This document shows positions 14,801-24,457 of a stretch of DNA of 39,834 bases, piece after piece. A program made the translations under genes and the position numbers. The DNA comes from RGIG9041 sp045541455 (GTDB taxonomy: Bacteria; Bacillota; Clostridia; Oscillospirales; QAKW01), in contig JAZQJA010000048.1 in assembly GCA_045541455.1 (NCBI GenBank), forward strand, positions 1 to 39,834, read 5' to 3'. The notes beneath the pieces are model-generated. The model searched no databases. It was given only the letters and a program-made list of their open reading frames with translations, and was not told the origin of the DNA. Numbering within the stretch: position 1 is the first letter of the stretch; each line of letters starts with the position of its first letter.

Positions 14801-17800
14801 GGCGGCGGCGCCTATGGTGATGTTGGCGGAACAGATATTACCGTTACAAACTGTACTGTAAATGGTAAACTCTTTGGTGGTTCAAACGGTATTAATCCCG
14901 AAGATAACAGTCAGGTGGGCAATGTACTCGGCAATACAAACCTTACAGTTTCGGGCGGTACTTACGGATATATTTACGGCGGCAGTGAATCAGGCAGTAT
15001 AACAGGCGATGTTACATCGACTGTTTCAGATATTACAGTATCAAATAGTATGCTGGGCGGCAATGAATCGGGCGATATTTCGGGCAGCGTTACAACAACA
15101 GTTTTAAATGTTACCGTATCAAATTACATTTATGGCGGCAGTGATGCAGGTAATATTTCGGGCGGCGTTACAACAACTGTAGACGGTGCTTCGGCTCTTT
15201 ATATTTACGGCGGTAGTAATTCGGGCGATATATCAAATGCAGTAACATTAAATGTTATTGATACAGATGAGATAACTCCGTTTATATTCGTAAGATTATT
15301 TGGCGGCAGTAACTCCGGTAATATAGGTACCGATGCAACAAAAGATACTGATATAATAACATTAAACTTAACAGGTGCTACACTAAGCCACAGACAAAGT
15401 TCGAATATTCATCTGTTTGGCGGAAGTCGTTTGGGCAATGTTTTTGGTAATGTAGAGTTTAATATTGACAATTGTCACTTAAGTGATGAACTTGGTGCAG
15501 TTGATGATGGTATAAGAATACGTATTGCTGCGGGTAATGATGAAGGCGGTGACATCTACGGTAATACTACACTTAATGTAAATAATTCGACTATAGGAAG
15601 TTATGAAAAAGAATCGGATAAAAACACTTCCAGCACCGCAACTCTTTACGGCGGAAGTTATAATGCAGGCGAGGGTGTTATTACAGGTAATACCTTGGTT
15701 GACATTTCAGGTCAAACCACAATTCGCGGTGTTATTAACGGCGGTAGTGGCCATGTAAACTCTGTAATTAACGGCAACACCTCTGTGTTATTGGGCGAAA
15801 ACGATAACGCAAATGACACTGTTGTTGTCAATGGTCGTATATTTGCCGGCAGTAACGCTGGCGAAATCAAAGGAAAAACATATCTTCTTATCAGTAACAG
15901 GGCAACAACTAAAGAGGATATCTACGGCGGCAATGCTGATGGTGGCGAATTGGGTACATCGCATATATCGTCAAAAGAAGATCCCACAACACTTGTTGAT
16001 GTGTACGGCACTGCAGGTAAATGGTCGTACGCAGGAAGCCTTAAAGGTAATGTCAACGGCGATACACGCATGAATATTTATTCCGCTGCACGTATGGTGG
16101 GTAGGGTTTACGGTGGCTGTCAGGCTGCAACCGCCAAAGTAACAGGCTCAACTTATCTTAATTTTGTCGGCAATGATATTGATGTGGATACAATCAGCGT
16201 AGGTCAGCGTATTTACGGCGGCGGTTGTAATGGCGCTGTTTTAGGCAGTACTAATGTTTTAGTGCAAAACGTAACCCTTAAAATCACATATTCTCAATCC
16301 ATATACGGTGGCGGCGGTGAAAATGCCAATGCTACTGTCGGCACAGAACTTTCGCCCGGCAAAATAAATATTGATATTGTTAATTCTAATGTTGTAAATA
16401 CCACTGCAAATAGCGGTGTTATGCTTTTTGGCGGTAGTGAAAAAGGCAATATTAATGCAGATGTTACTATAAATATTGATGAAACCAGTACTATCGGTAC
16501 AGATGGAAATAGTAATTCGTACGTTTACGGCGGAAGCAACCATACAGCAGTCGGTGCGACATTAACAGGTAATGTTACAGTAAATGTAAAAGGCACCGTA
16601 AACGGTAATGCTTACGGCGGTAACAATGAAAACTGTACTATTAATGGTAATGTAAATGTTAATATAACCGACAACGGTAATGTTCAAAAATTGTTTGGCG
16701 GCGGTTATGGTGAAAGTACCACTGTAAACGGAAATGCAAGTGTTACTGTCAGCGGTGTAGGCGCAAAAGTTAGCGAGCGCATTTTCGGTGGCGGTGAATA
16801 CGGCGTTGTAACAGGAAATGTTGATGTATTAATAGAAAATGCTGAACTTTCTATGGGACATGGCGACTGTATTTATGGCGGCGGTATGGGAGATAATGCA
16901 ACTGTCGGCACCGAAAATGCAGCAAATACAGTTGATCTAACAATTAATAATTCTATAATTCAATCTACCAATGGCACTGCTACACGTATATACGGCGGTG
17001 GTGAAGGCGGCGAGGTGTATGCTGATATTACTGTAAATGTTGACAGTAATACTGTTATTGGTAAAGAAGGATATGATGATTCACGAATTTACGGTGGTAG
17101 CCGTGCCGATGCCCTTGAAGACTCGACTGGTAACGTTATAGAAGACGTTTCCAGTGATATTACAGGTGATATTACCGTAAATACAAGCGGTACAATACAC
17201 GGCAGCGTTTTTGGCGCAAACCGTGAAGAAGGTACAGTTATCGGTAATATAACCGTAAATATAAACGGCGGTAAACTTTACAATGTTTTCGGCGGCGGCA
17301 CCGGTGTAAATGATAGTACAGAAACTAAAACTGTTATTATAGGTACTGATGCAACAACTGATAAAGTAACGGTTAATATACGCAGCGGCTCTGTCACCGA
17401 AAATGCACAGACTACCGATTACGGCAGTCTTATAGTTAACGAGGCTATTTACGGCGGCGGTGAATCCAACTGCACAATCTATAATGAAGTTGTTGTAAAT
17501 GTACTTGGTGATAACTTGTTTTTCCCAAATTCACCTAACACTCCAACTGATTCTGTGGCGCCTGATAAAATTATTTATCGCTATGTCAAAGCCGAGGGCG
17601 GTTACAGTGCAGATAAGCTAAAGCAAAGCATCATAGACACTTCTACTGTAACAGAAAACGGTAATAATTACAGTATTACAGATACGGATTATAGAGTAAG
17701 TTATTATGGCTATATTGTCGGCGGTGGTTTTGGTACATCTACTCAAACTTTAAATAAAACTACAGTCAATGTTAATACGGGCCTTACACAACCCTATATA

Positions 17801-20800
17801 ATTCCTAACATTCTCGGCGGCTTTAAAGGCAATGTGGAAGATGTTGAAATTAACGTAACCGACACACCGGCATTTTATGTTACCGGCGGTTGTTGGGGCG
17901 TGTCAAAAAATGATGAAGTCGGCGTTGTTAACGGTAATACAACGGTAAATCTGTTAGGCGATTCAGCTGCATACGATGTTGAAGGCGGCGGTTGGTATGG
18001 AGATGTTAAAGGCAATACAAATGTAAACATTTTCGGTACCTCAAGGGTTTATGAATATTCTATCGGTGGCGGTGTAAAAGCAGGCGCAGATGTATACGGC
18101 AATTCCAATGTAACAGTAGGTGAAACTGCAAATCCCAACCACCAAATGATAAATACTAACAATAAATACCAGTATAAATACGAAGGGATTTATACTTTTG
18201 ACCATTGTTATCCTGGTGGATGGCATGGAATAACTTACGGTTCGTCTACAATGACTGTAAATGATGGTTACCTTGATGGTGACGTATACGGCGGTGGCAG
18301 AGGTCAAGATAATAACAGTCAAACAGGTGCGGTAGGAAAGCTTGGTAATGACGGCAACAGCGTTGAAGGTTCAAGTGCTAATATTATTATTTACGGCGGT
18401 ACAATAGATAACTGGATTTACGGTGGCGGTCGTTATAGGAGTGCTACAGTTTACGGTCCGGCAAATATTGAAATTTACGGCGGTACTACTCATAAATATA
18501 TAAGCGGTACAGGTACAAACTCATCTGTTGACTCGGTTAATATTTATGCTAATGCAGGCAATCATTCTACATACGGCTCTTCTACCGGTCAGCAAGCAAT
18601 TTTCTGCAGTGGGTTTAGAGGCGACGTTAAAGGCGATGTAAATGCTGTTTTTGAAGGGGATTGTAAAATCAATTCAACAGTTTATGCAGGTTGCCTTGCG
18701 GGTGATGTTGTAGGTAATGTTAGCCTTACTATCGGCGGTAACTGCACGGTGTTGAAAGACGTTTTTGCAGGTAATAACTTGTCTGGTACAATCCATGGCG
18801 ACTCTACTCTTACGCTTAAGGATAACGCCAAGGTTTTAGGCACCACTGTAAACTATGGCGCAAACAGTGTTATCGGAACTGTTACATACGGTAATGTATA
18901 TGGCGGCTGTAATGGTACTGTAATTTCTAAAAATGCCAATGATGAAATCACAGAAGCCGAAAACGATGGCGATGTACATACCGAACTTAATAAAGATACA
19001 GCCGGCGGTATTATAGAGGGTAAAACCACTATAAATATAACGGATAACGTAACAATTGCCAACAATGTATACGGTGCAAGTAAAACACTTGGTTATACAA
19101 ATAGTGATACTGAGGTTAACATTTCAGGTAATGCCAAGATAGGTAATACTGTATACGGTGGCGGCAGGGATGCTGCTCATAGCGGAAGTACATATTTAAA
19201 CATAAGCGGCAGTGCCTTTGTTGCTAACTGTGTTTACGGCGGCGGCTTTGGTGACAGTGCCACAGTTGAAGGCAGTACAAATATTAAAATATTTGAAACA
19301 GCACAAATAGGCGTTATAGATTCTAGTATTACCGATGGTATAATCTACGGTGGCGGTGAATCCGGTAATGTACTTCAAAATACAAATATAGACATTTATG
19401 ACAATGCTGTTGTAACCCGAACTGTTTTTGGCGGTTGTACAAGCGGTGATGTAAGCGGTAATACTAATATAAATATTTATGGCTCGGCTATAATTTATTA
19501 TAATATTTACGCCGGCGGCTATGACGGTAAAATCACCGGTGATACAAACCTCGAAATTAAAGGTAGTGCCATAGTAGGTAATGATGCTAACTCTACTGAT
19601 GACGGTTATGTTTACGGCGGCGGATATAATGGTATAGTTTCGTGTAATACAAATGTATCTGTTTTGGAAAATTCAAAAGTTTCGCATACCCTTTATGGTG
19701 GTGGCTTTGGTGTAAACGCTACAGTAGAAGGCGATACAAACGCTACAATTAACGGTGTGAACGGCAGAAATATTATAATCAATGACGTTTACGGTGGCGG
19801 CAATAAAGGCTCTGTAAACGGAAATACAAATATCTTTCTTAAAGAAGGCACAGTCGGAAGAGACTTTTACGGCGGTGGAAATACTGCAACTGTTTATAAA
19901 GATACAAATATTGAAATCAGCGGCGGTATGATTGATGACTGGATGTATGCCGGCGGTCTTTCGGGTAATGTAATAGGAACAGCAAATACAACAATTACCG
20001 GCGGTATTTGTGATGGACTTGTTACCGGCGGCGGTAACAAGGGTGACGTAGGAGCTGTAAATATAACAGTAACCGGCGGTTCGTTAAATCAATATGGTTC
20101 CAGAAATCATAATACTTTCTGCGGTGGCTATTCCGGTGATGTCTTAGGAGATGTAAATGCAGTTTTTGAAGGCGACTGCGATGTAACGCGCGCAATTTAC
20201 GGCGGCGGCCTTTCAGGAAATGTTAACGGTAATATTTATCTTACAGTAAATTCTACCGGAAGTTTAAAACAAAGTGTTTACGGCGGCGGTCTTGCCGGTG
20301 ATGTCGGTGGTGACATTGAACTCACAATCGGACCGAACGCGATTATTACCAAAAACGTTTTTGGCGGCAATAACCTTGCAGGTAATGTATTTGGTGATGT
20401 TAATATGTATGTGTTCGGCACTGTAAATGACAGCGTTTACGGTGGTAATAACGGTACTGTTGTTACAACAGATGCAAACGGAAAAGTCACACAGGCTGAA
20501 GACGATAACAGTTCTCCCGGTAAACTTAAAAATGGTGCACTGGTTAACGGTGTTATAACGGTTAATGTCGGTAACACTGCCAAAGTAAACGGCAGTGTTT
20601 ACGGTGCCAGCAAATCAATAGGCTATACAACAAACGTGCTAACAGTAAATATAGCGGGTGATATTGGAAACAGTGTATACGGCGGCGGTTACAATGCATT
20701 GCACGACGGTGATACTGTTATAAATATGCTCACCTTTGCTAATGTTAACAAAAATGTATACGGCGGCGGCTTTGGTTCTACTGCATCGGTTGAAAACACT

Positions 20801-23800
20801 ACTGTTAATATGGTTGAAGCGTTAAACGGTGTAATGCCGCTTGTAGATGAAAATGCACCTGTTGTTTTAGGCAACATTTACGGCGGCGGTGAAAACGGAA
20901 CAGCACAATCAACTGAAATCACTATAAACTACGGTGTTATCGGCTCAGATTCAGATGACACATCCGGTAATGTATTTGGCGGCGGTAAGGGTATAAACGC
21001 TACTGTTTATCAGTCGACAAATGTAACTGTAGATATTGACCATGGTTTTACAGCGGTTGAAACACCGATAACTACCGGCTCTGTCACATCCGGACAGATA
21101 GAAACTCAAATCACTCCTGAAATACACGATTATGCGCAGTTCATTTATGGCAGTGTATACGGCGGTGGTGACCTTGGTGCTGTAGGTAATGGTTACGTGA
21201 TTACCGGTACCAATAAAGCAAATGTAACAAGTGCAGGTACAACTAATGTCACTATTAAAAACGGACATATAATGGGTTCTGTTTTTGGTGGCGGCAGGGG
21301 TAAACCCGAAGAAGGCGTTGCGTATAAATTACAAATGGGTGCTGTATTTGGCAGCACAAACACCAATGTATACGGTGGATATATTGCAGGAAACAACGGC
21401 ACCGGCGGTGTTTACGGCGGTGGTGAGCAAAGTCGTGTTTACGCAAAAGATGAAGAACTTGCCACAGTAGTTAATGTTGACTGTAATGTTGAGGGTACAG
21501 CACAACAGATAGCAATTTACGGTTCTGTTTTCGGTGGTGGTGACCGCGGAAGCGGTACTGCTATCAACGCATCGGTTCCTACAACAATTGGTGATGTAAA
21601 AGTTAATATTATAGGTAATACTACACCTGATGAGTCGGGAAATCCAACTCCTATCTATTTCCAAAGCGGCGGCGTTTACGGCGACGGAAACTTGTGTCTT
21701 GCAAGCGGTTACCGTACAATTACTATTAAAAACTTTGGTGTAGGTAATTACAATACTACGGGTGTTGCGGGCGAAAAAATGCTTAAAACATTCTACTCCG
21801 TTCAACGTGCAGATGAGGTTATACTTGATAATACCGATATAGTTCTTATCGGTGCAAATGACCTTGTTGACGACAGCGATAACACGCTTTATTCAATAAA
21901 CCGTGTTTCAAATCTGTATATGAAAAACGGAAGTACTTTTAAACTTGATTCTATCGTAAAATACCTTGGCGGTTTGCATAGTGATTACAATAATGACCGT
22001 AAATATATTGACCGTGGTTATAACGGTATTACCAACGAATATCAAGGTCATGGCGGCAGTGCTGAAAATATAAACAAACTTACTGATGGCGAAATAAGTG
22101 TTTATAGAGCAAATGAAGCAGGCAACACGGGTGATTTTGACAAGCAGAATACAGTTTGTGTTGCTAACGGTCTTTACCTAGACGTTATGGATGAAAACGG
22201 TAATTTCGGTCCGGTTAAGGGATTATTTACTCTTGAATTGCTATATGCAAATCCTGGTGAAGGCGGCGGCTTTGTTTACGGCAGTATAGAGCAAAGTACA
22301 GGCGACTTTATCTGTACTACTAAACTTAGCGAATCCGACTCCTATATGGAAATTATAGATAACGTAGGTAAACCGGTAGGCTCAAGTGAATTCACTTATT
22401 ATTACTGGTACATCAGCGGTGCGTTTATCAACTATAATATGTATGTTGAAGGCTATATCGGTACTGATGAAACTCAGTTTAGTGATACAGCAACCGCGGC
22501 AGATCAAGCAGAAACATTGAGATATGCTCTTGAAAAGGTTGCGGTAAATGATATTTTAAATACAGCAATCAGTTCAAACTATACACTTGTTTCATCTGTT
22601 GCTTCAGGCCTTGAAAATAATGAAATTGCCATTGAACTAAAACTTGCAGGTCAGTCACTTGGTTTTCTTACAAAAATTGCAGACGACAAGTGGGGTATTA
22701 CCAATAGTAAAGGTCAAGTAGTTACCGGTCTTGAGGGCGTTCGTGACGGTGATGGAAATATCGCTGACAACCAAATTGGAACAAATACCCTTTATACAGG
22801 ACTTGTTAACAGTGCACAAGGCAATAACACTATTGAAGCGGTACTTCATAGGGCTACTAGTGTAAGCACTACTATTGAGGATATGGGTGTTGAGCTTGTT
22901 CTCAAAATGTTTGCACAAGACTCTAACCAACCGCCTCAAGATTCAACTCATACTTATAATTTTGATATTTCGTTGTCAATTGTTCGCATTTTGCCAACTC
23001 AAAGTGTGTATTACGAAAATATCCGCAGTTATATTGGTGCTTCAACTCAGTCGCCGATACATATAAATGAATATTCGGCATTTACAGTTGAGTATCAGAC
23101 AAACTATGTTCCGAGAACATTCACAAAAACTGCAGATAAAGAGATGAGTTGGTCGCTTGATACCTCATCTTTGCCACAGGGAACCAAAATCACTATGGCG
23201 GATATGACGGCAAGCGTGCCTACATACTATTATTACATTCTTCAAACCGAAGATAAAGTTAACTTGTTAGACTTTATGCAAATGGGCACAACCCAAAAAA
23301 TTCGTAATCTTGATGCAACTCCGGCGTTTATTGCAGAGTATAATGAGCAACAGTCAGATTCACTTAAAGAGCGTTTGCTGTTTGTGTTTGACTTTGAAGA
23401 GGTTGGAAACAACTGGTCATGGTCACAGGAAAACGATTTTGCAGGCAAGGTAACTCTTAATCATATGTATGTAACTGAAGGTGAATCTCAAGAAATCATG
23501 AATTATACCGATGGTGATAAAGAGTCAACTGTCGAATCAGTTGATTATCACGTTTACAATGATGTTGAGGGTGTTCAGTCCTTTACAATGCAATTTGCAG
23601 AAGAGAGTTATTCTGAAAAAGGTGTTGCAGAACTTAATGTTTCCTTGCTTGAAAGTACAGTTGCTGTTGATACAAGATATTACGAGGGTGAGTTTGGTAT
23701 TAAACTCCAGATGTATATCAACGATACTCTTGTTAATATGCCCGACGGTATAACCTTTGAATGTAACGGCGAAACTTTCTTACCTGACAGTGAAAATAGT

Positions 23801-24337
23801 TATGCAGTTGTCGGTGTGAATGGTTTTGGCAATCATACAATAAAGGTTGATACAAGTAGGTTTGGCATTACAAGCAAAACAGTTTCAGAAGGTGATATTG
23901 TAGAACTCAGGGCAACGGTTTATTCCGCTCCCGAACCTACATATCACAACAGTATTATTACAACGCAAACTGATGAGGCAACTGCTAGATTTACTATCGG
24001 TGTGTCAAAACTTTATAATATAAGTGTGGTTACCGATAATTCACTCACAGACTTGCTGGTCAAAGCAGATGAAAAACTTAAATTTAAACTCACAACTGCA
24101 CAGCAAAACGATGATGAAGCAGTGGTAACTGTAAGGGCTTATAAAAAGCAAGATGATAACTTTAATCAAAGGGTTGCGCTTGCCAGTCTGTTTACGGATT
24201 CAGGTTATCAACTTGAACAGGCAAACGAACAAACAAATTATCAATGGACTATTGATACAGATGCCGAAGTTGGTACTTATAGACTTGTATTTACTTTTGG
24301 AAACAAAACAGAGTATTTGTATTTTATAGTAAATTAA
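11858..24337 (+). CDS. Giant beta-solenoid surface protein, SipW-type signal (4159 aa)
   Basis: This single uninterrupted gene takes up nearly a third of the window. Residues 1-35 form a SipW-like leader (core about 10-30, then TGVNA-NY). Residues about 129-190 resemble an InlB-type repeat (YSFTGWKI ... LEAVW). About 224-240 carry SNDANDGLTPDTPKST, a string common in right-handed beta-helix surface proteins. From about 435 to 3280 the chain is a ladder of ~24-26-residue units of the kind VYGG-G-x-G-x-V-x-G-(N/D)-T-x-V-x-I, giving one long solenoid. Residues ~3290-4159 are non-repetitive and beta-rich. I see no LPXTG, SLH, choline-binding or C-terminal membrane segment. The ribosome binding site AAAGGAGG is among the best in the locus. 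It is probably a giant adhesin or matrix scaffold attached through the TasA-like proteins. An intrinsic terminator follows. Confidence 0.85.
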   Translation: MRNKSIKKHILISISLLSVLVLLISSIMLITGVNANYNPTAQDQITLKFTQGSYPVFETVDASISITGNSAVTGVFNDAEATVSVNSSNCIILPDTVQKGADISGITLLKADGDEGRLDAETYKFADSYYSFTGWKIVSADTKIPGETVFQPGDTVTFDVLEQYVQSVTDDNTGVTTNTLELEAVWGKCYFIQNPYPKMVYPTTSTNTFAYSEVESKTASGGIEALSNDANDGLTPDTPKSTIDNLYATYLHPMGNYYDAFSVVVMLSGELDYVKDTGNSSRYYGYVTNPDPAIFTSATYKSLQRANGVESPGKVWTYNYKPNNKSNYSHCNFRFDNVNFLRYENTHPDWYHQLYKSGYSSDTHKSQFGYVEGNADSGEYIGSEFDITNSAHSGQNLYFEYTARTNDRTNPEFPEYRLDAIDSLRSGLCQNIVLNGGHIGAVYIAWNSSMARQEIDRTYRIGRNAYITAYTVLANNNSAVETNGNFDLFVTGGYASTIYGTARAGANAEVINTGNRNIYILGDDNKAALNYTIKAVTVSQTTNQNGETVSTETDASKSFSLKQYSPKTAAIYAVYNSSLNNGNVKVLINNNDSTGAVYGTYSGAVSGSVDIDIISGKTGAVYGTNSGAVSGSIDIDISDSNTTGVVYGTNSGAVSGSVDIDISDSTITGNMGATYNGDILGAANVNINNSKTAKVYISEGDGNVTGDCKIVIANNSNTGAVHSTNGGIISGNVDVDITDSSTGTIYGTYGGEVRGALGIDIDIINSKSSGSVYGTYGGDITGDVYVDITNNSTANNSVYGTYSGNVLGSVYINITEKSEISRSVFGTYSGDITGDVYVDVTNNSTVNEFVYGAYNGNAGSVYINITENSKINDAVYSGGFSDNIISKDVNINISASTTANVYGGAKSATASVEGDVLVNIIENSIVGTVYTAGDAGAALGDVTLNVENSKAINIYGGAYSGNYAGIPVVTIENSTVSKNAYGGGAYGDVGGTDITVTNCTVNGKLFGGSNGINPEDNSQVGNVLGNTNLTVSGGTYGYIYGGSESGSITGDVTSTVSDITVSNSMLGGNESGDISGSVTTTVLNVTVSNYIYGGSDAGNISGGVTTTVDGASALYIYGGSNSGDISNAVTLNVIDTDEITPFIFVRLFGGSNSGNIGTDATKDTDIITLNLTGATLSHRQSSNIHLFGGSRLGNVFGNVEFNIDNCHLSDELGAVDDGIRIRIAAGNDEGGDIYGNTTLNVNNSTIGSYEKESDKNTSSTATLYGGSYNAGEGVITGNTLVDISGQTTIRGVINGGSGHVNSVINGNTSVLLGENDNANDTVVVNGRIFAGSNAGEIKGKTYLLISNRATTKEDIYGGNADGGELGTSHISSKEDPTTLVDVYGTAGKWSYAGSLKGNVNGDTRMNIYSAARMVGRVYGGCQAATAKVTGSTYLNFVGNDIDVDTISVGQRIYGGGCNGAVLGSTNVLVQNVTLKITYSQSIYGGGGENANATVGTELSPGKINIDIVNSNVVNTTANSGVMLFGGSEKGNINADVTINIDETSTIGTDGNSNSYVYGGSNHTAVGATLTGNVTVNVKGTVNGNAYGGNNENCTINGNVNVNITDNGNVQKLFGGGYGESTTVNGNASVTVSGVGAKVSERIFGGGEYGVVTGNVDVLIENAELSMGHGDCIYGGGMGDNATVGTENAANTVDLTINNSIIQSTNGTATRIYGGGEGGEVYADITVNVDSNTVIGKEGYDDSRIYGGSRADALEDSTGNVIEDVSSDITGDITVNTSGTIHGSVFGANREEGTVIGNITVNINGGKLYNVFGGGTGVNDSTETKTVIIGTDATTDKVTVNIRSGSVTENAQTTDYGSLIVNEAIYGGGESNCTIYNEVVVNVLGDNLFFPNSPNTPTDSVAPDKIIYRYVKAEGGYSADKLKQSIIDTSTVTENGNNYSITDTDYRVSYYGYIVGGGFGTSTQTLNKTTVNVNTGLTQPYIIPNILGGFKGNVEDVEINVTDTPAFYVTGGCWGVSKNDEVGVVNGNTTVNLLGDSAAYDVEGGGWYGDVKGNTNVNIFGTSRVYEYSIGGGVKAGADVYGNSNVTVGETANPNHQMINTNNKYQYKYEGIYTFDHCYPGGWHGITYGSSTMTVNDGYLDGDVYGGGRGQDNNSQTGAVGKLGNDGNSVEGSSANIIIYGGTIDNWIYGGGRYRSATVYGPANIEIYGGTTHKYISGTGTNSSVDSVNIYANAGNHSTYGSSTGQQAIFCSGFRGDVKGDVNAVFEGDCKINSTVYAGCLAGDVVGNVSLTIGGNCTVLKDVFAGNNLSGTIHGDSTLTLKDNAKVLGTTVNYGANSVIGTVTYGNVYGGCNGTVISKNANDEITEAENDGDVHTELNKDTAGGIIEGKTTINITDNVTIANNVYGASKTLGYTNSDTEVNISGNAKIGNTVYGGGRDAAHSGSTYLNISGSAFVANCVYGGGFGDSATVEGSTNIKIFETAQIGVIDSSITDGIIYGGGESGNVLQNTNIDIYDNAVVTRTVFGGCTSGDVSGNTNINIYGSAIIYYNIYAGGYDGKITGDTNLEIKGSAIVGNDANSTDDGYVYGGGYNGIVSCNTNVSVLENSKVSHTLYGGGFGVNATVEGDTNATINGVNGRNIIINDVYGGGNKGSVNGNTNIFLKEGTVGRDFYGGGNTATVYKDTNIEISGGMIDDWMYAGGLSGNVIGTANTTITGGICDGLVTGGGNKGDVGAVNITVTGGSLNQYGSRNHNTFCGGYSGDVLGDVNAVFEGDCDVTRAIYGGGLSGNVNGNIYLTVNSTGSLKQSVYGGGLAGDVGGDIELTIGPNAIITKNVFGGNNLAGNVFGDVNMYVFGTVNDSVYGGNNGTVVTTDANGKVTQAEDDNSSPGKLKNGALVNGVITVNVGNTAKVNGSVYGASKSIGYTTNVLTVNIAGDIGNSVYGGGYNALHDGDTVINMLTFANVNKNVYGGGFGSTASVENTTVNMVEALNGVMPLVDENAPVVLGNIYGGGENGTAQSTEITINYGVIGSDSDDTSGNVFGGGKGINATVYQSTNVTVDIDHGFTAVETPITTGSVTSGQIETQITPEIHDYAQFIYGSVYGGGDLGAVGNGYVITGTNKANVTSAGTTNVTIKNGHIMGSVFGGGRGKPEEGVAYKLQMGAVFGSTNTNVYGGYIAGNNGTGGVYGGGEQSRVYAKDEELATVVNVDCNVEGTAQQIAIYGSVFGGGDRGSGTAINASVPTTIGDVKVNIIGNTTPDESGNPTPIYFQSGGVYGDGNLCLASGYRTITIKNFGVGNYNTTGVAGEKMLKTFYSVQRADEVILDNTDIVLIGANDLVDDSDNTLYSINRVSNLYMKNGSTFKLDSIVKYLGGLHSDYNNDRKYIDRGYNGITNEYQGHGGSAENINKLTDGEISVYRANEAGNTGDFDKQNTVCVANGLYLDVMDENGNFGPVKGLFTLELLYANPGEGGGFVYGSIEQSTGDFICTTKLSESDSYMEIIDNVGKPVGSSEFTYYYWYISGAFINYNMYVEGYIGTDETQFSDTATAADQAETLRYALEKVAVNDILNTAISSNYTLVSSVASGLENNEIAIELKLAGQSLGFLTKIADDKWGITNSKGQVVTGLEGVRDGDGNIADNQIGTNTLYTGLVNSAQGNNTIEAVLHRATSVSTTIEDMGVELVLKMFAQDSNQPPQDSTHTYNFDISLSIVRILPTQSVYYENIRSYIGASTQSPIHINEYSAFTVEYQTNYVPRTFTKTADKEMSWSLDTSSLPQGTKITMADMTASVPTYYYYILQTEDKVNLLDFMQMGTTQKIRNLDATPAFIAEYNEQQSDSLKERLLFVFDFEEVGNNWSWSQENDFAGKVTLNHMYVTEGESQEIMNYTDGDKESTVESVDYHVYNDVEGVQSFTMQFAEESYSEKGVAELNVSLLESTVAVDTRYYEGEFGIKLQMYINDTLVNMPDGITFECNGETFLPDSENSYAVVGVNGFGNHTIKVDTSRFGITSKTVSEGDIVELRATVYSAPEPTYHNSIITTQTDEATARFTIGVSKLYNISVVTDNSLTDLLVKADEKLKFKLTTAQQNDDEAVVTVRAYKKQDDNFNQRVALASLFTDSGYQLEQANEQTNYQWTIDTDAEVGTYRLVFTFGNKTEYLYFIVN
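13640..21700 (+). repeat. Tandem ~72-78-bp repeats encoding solenoid coils
   Basis: Units begin, for example, at 13640, 13712, 13787 and 13862 (steps of 72, 75 and 75 bases). Each encodes GAVYGT-x-SGAVSGS-(V/I)-DIDI with most changes at third positions. A higher-order 156-bp step is seen at 14189 and 14345. Later units are more diverged (VYGGG, VFGG, YAGG). At about 25 residues per unit there is room for roughly 100 coils, some degenerate. Confidence 0.85.
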
Positions 24338-24339
24338 AT

Positions 24340-24373
24340 AAATCTCCCGAAAACAAAGTTTTTCGGGAGATTT
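24340..24373 (+). terminator. Intrinsic terminator after the giant gene
   Basis: AAATCTCCCGAAAA (24340-24353) pairs with TTTTCGGGAGATTT (24360-24373), and the T run continues to 24374. It starts three bases after the stop codon and closes the surface locus. Confidence 0.88.
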
Positions 24374-24422
24374 TCTTCCTTATTATAATATACAGAAAAA
24401 TAAAAAAATAATAAAAAAACAC

Positions 24423-24451
24423 TTGCATTATTGATTTCACTATGTTATACT
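24423..24451 (+). promoter_or_regulatory. Promoter of the S10-spc-alpha operon
   Basis: TTGCAT (24423-24428), a 17-base spacer and TATACT (24446-24451) preceded by TGT give a strong extended -10 promoter. The predicted start near 24458 leaves a leader of about 340 nt before rpsJ. Confidence 0.8.
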
Positions 24452-24457
24452 ATCATA

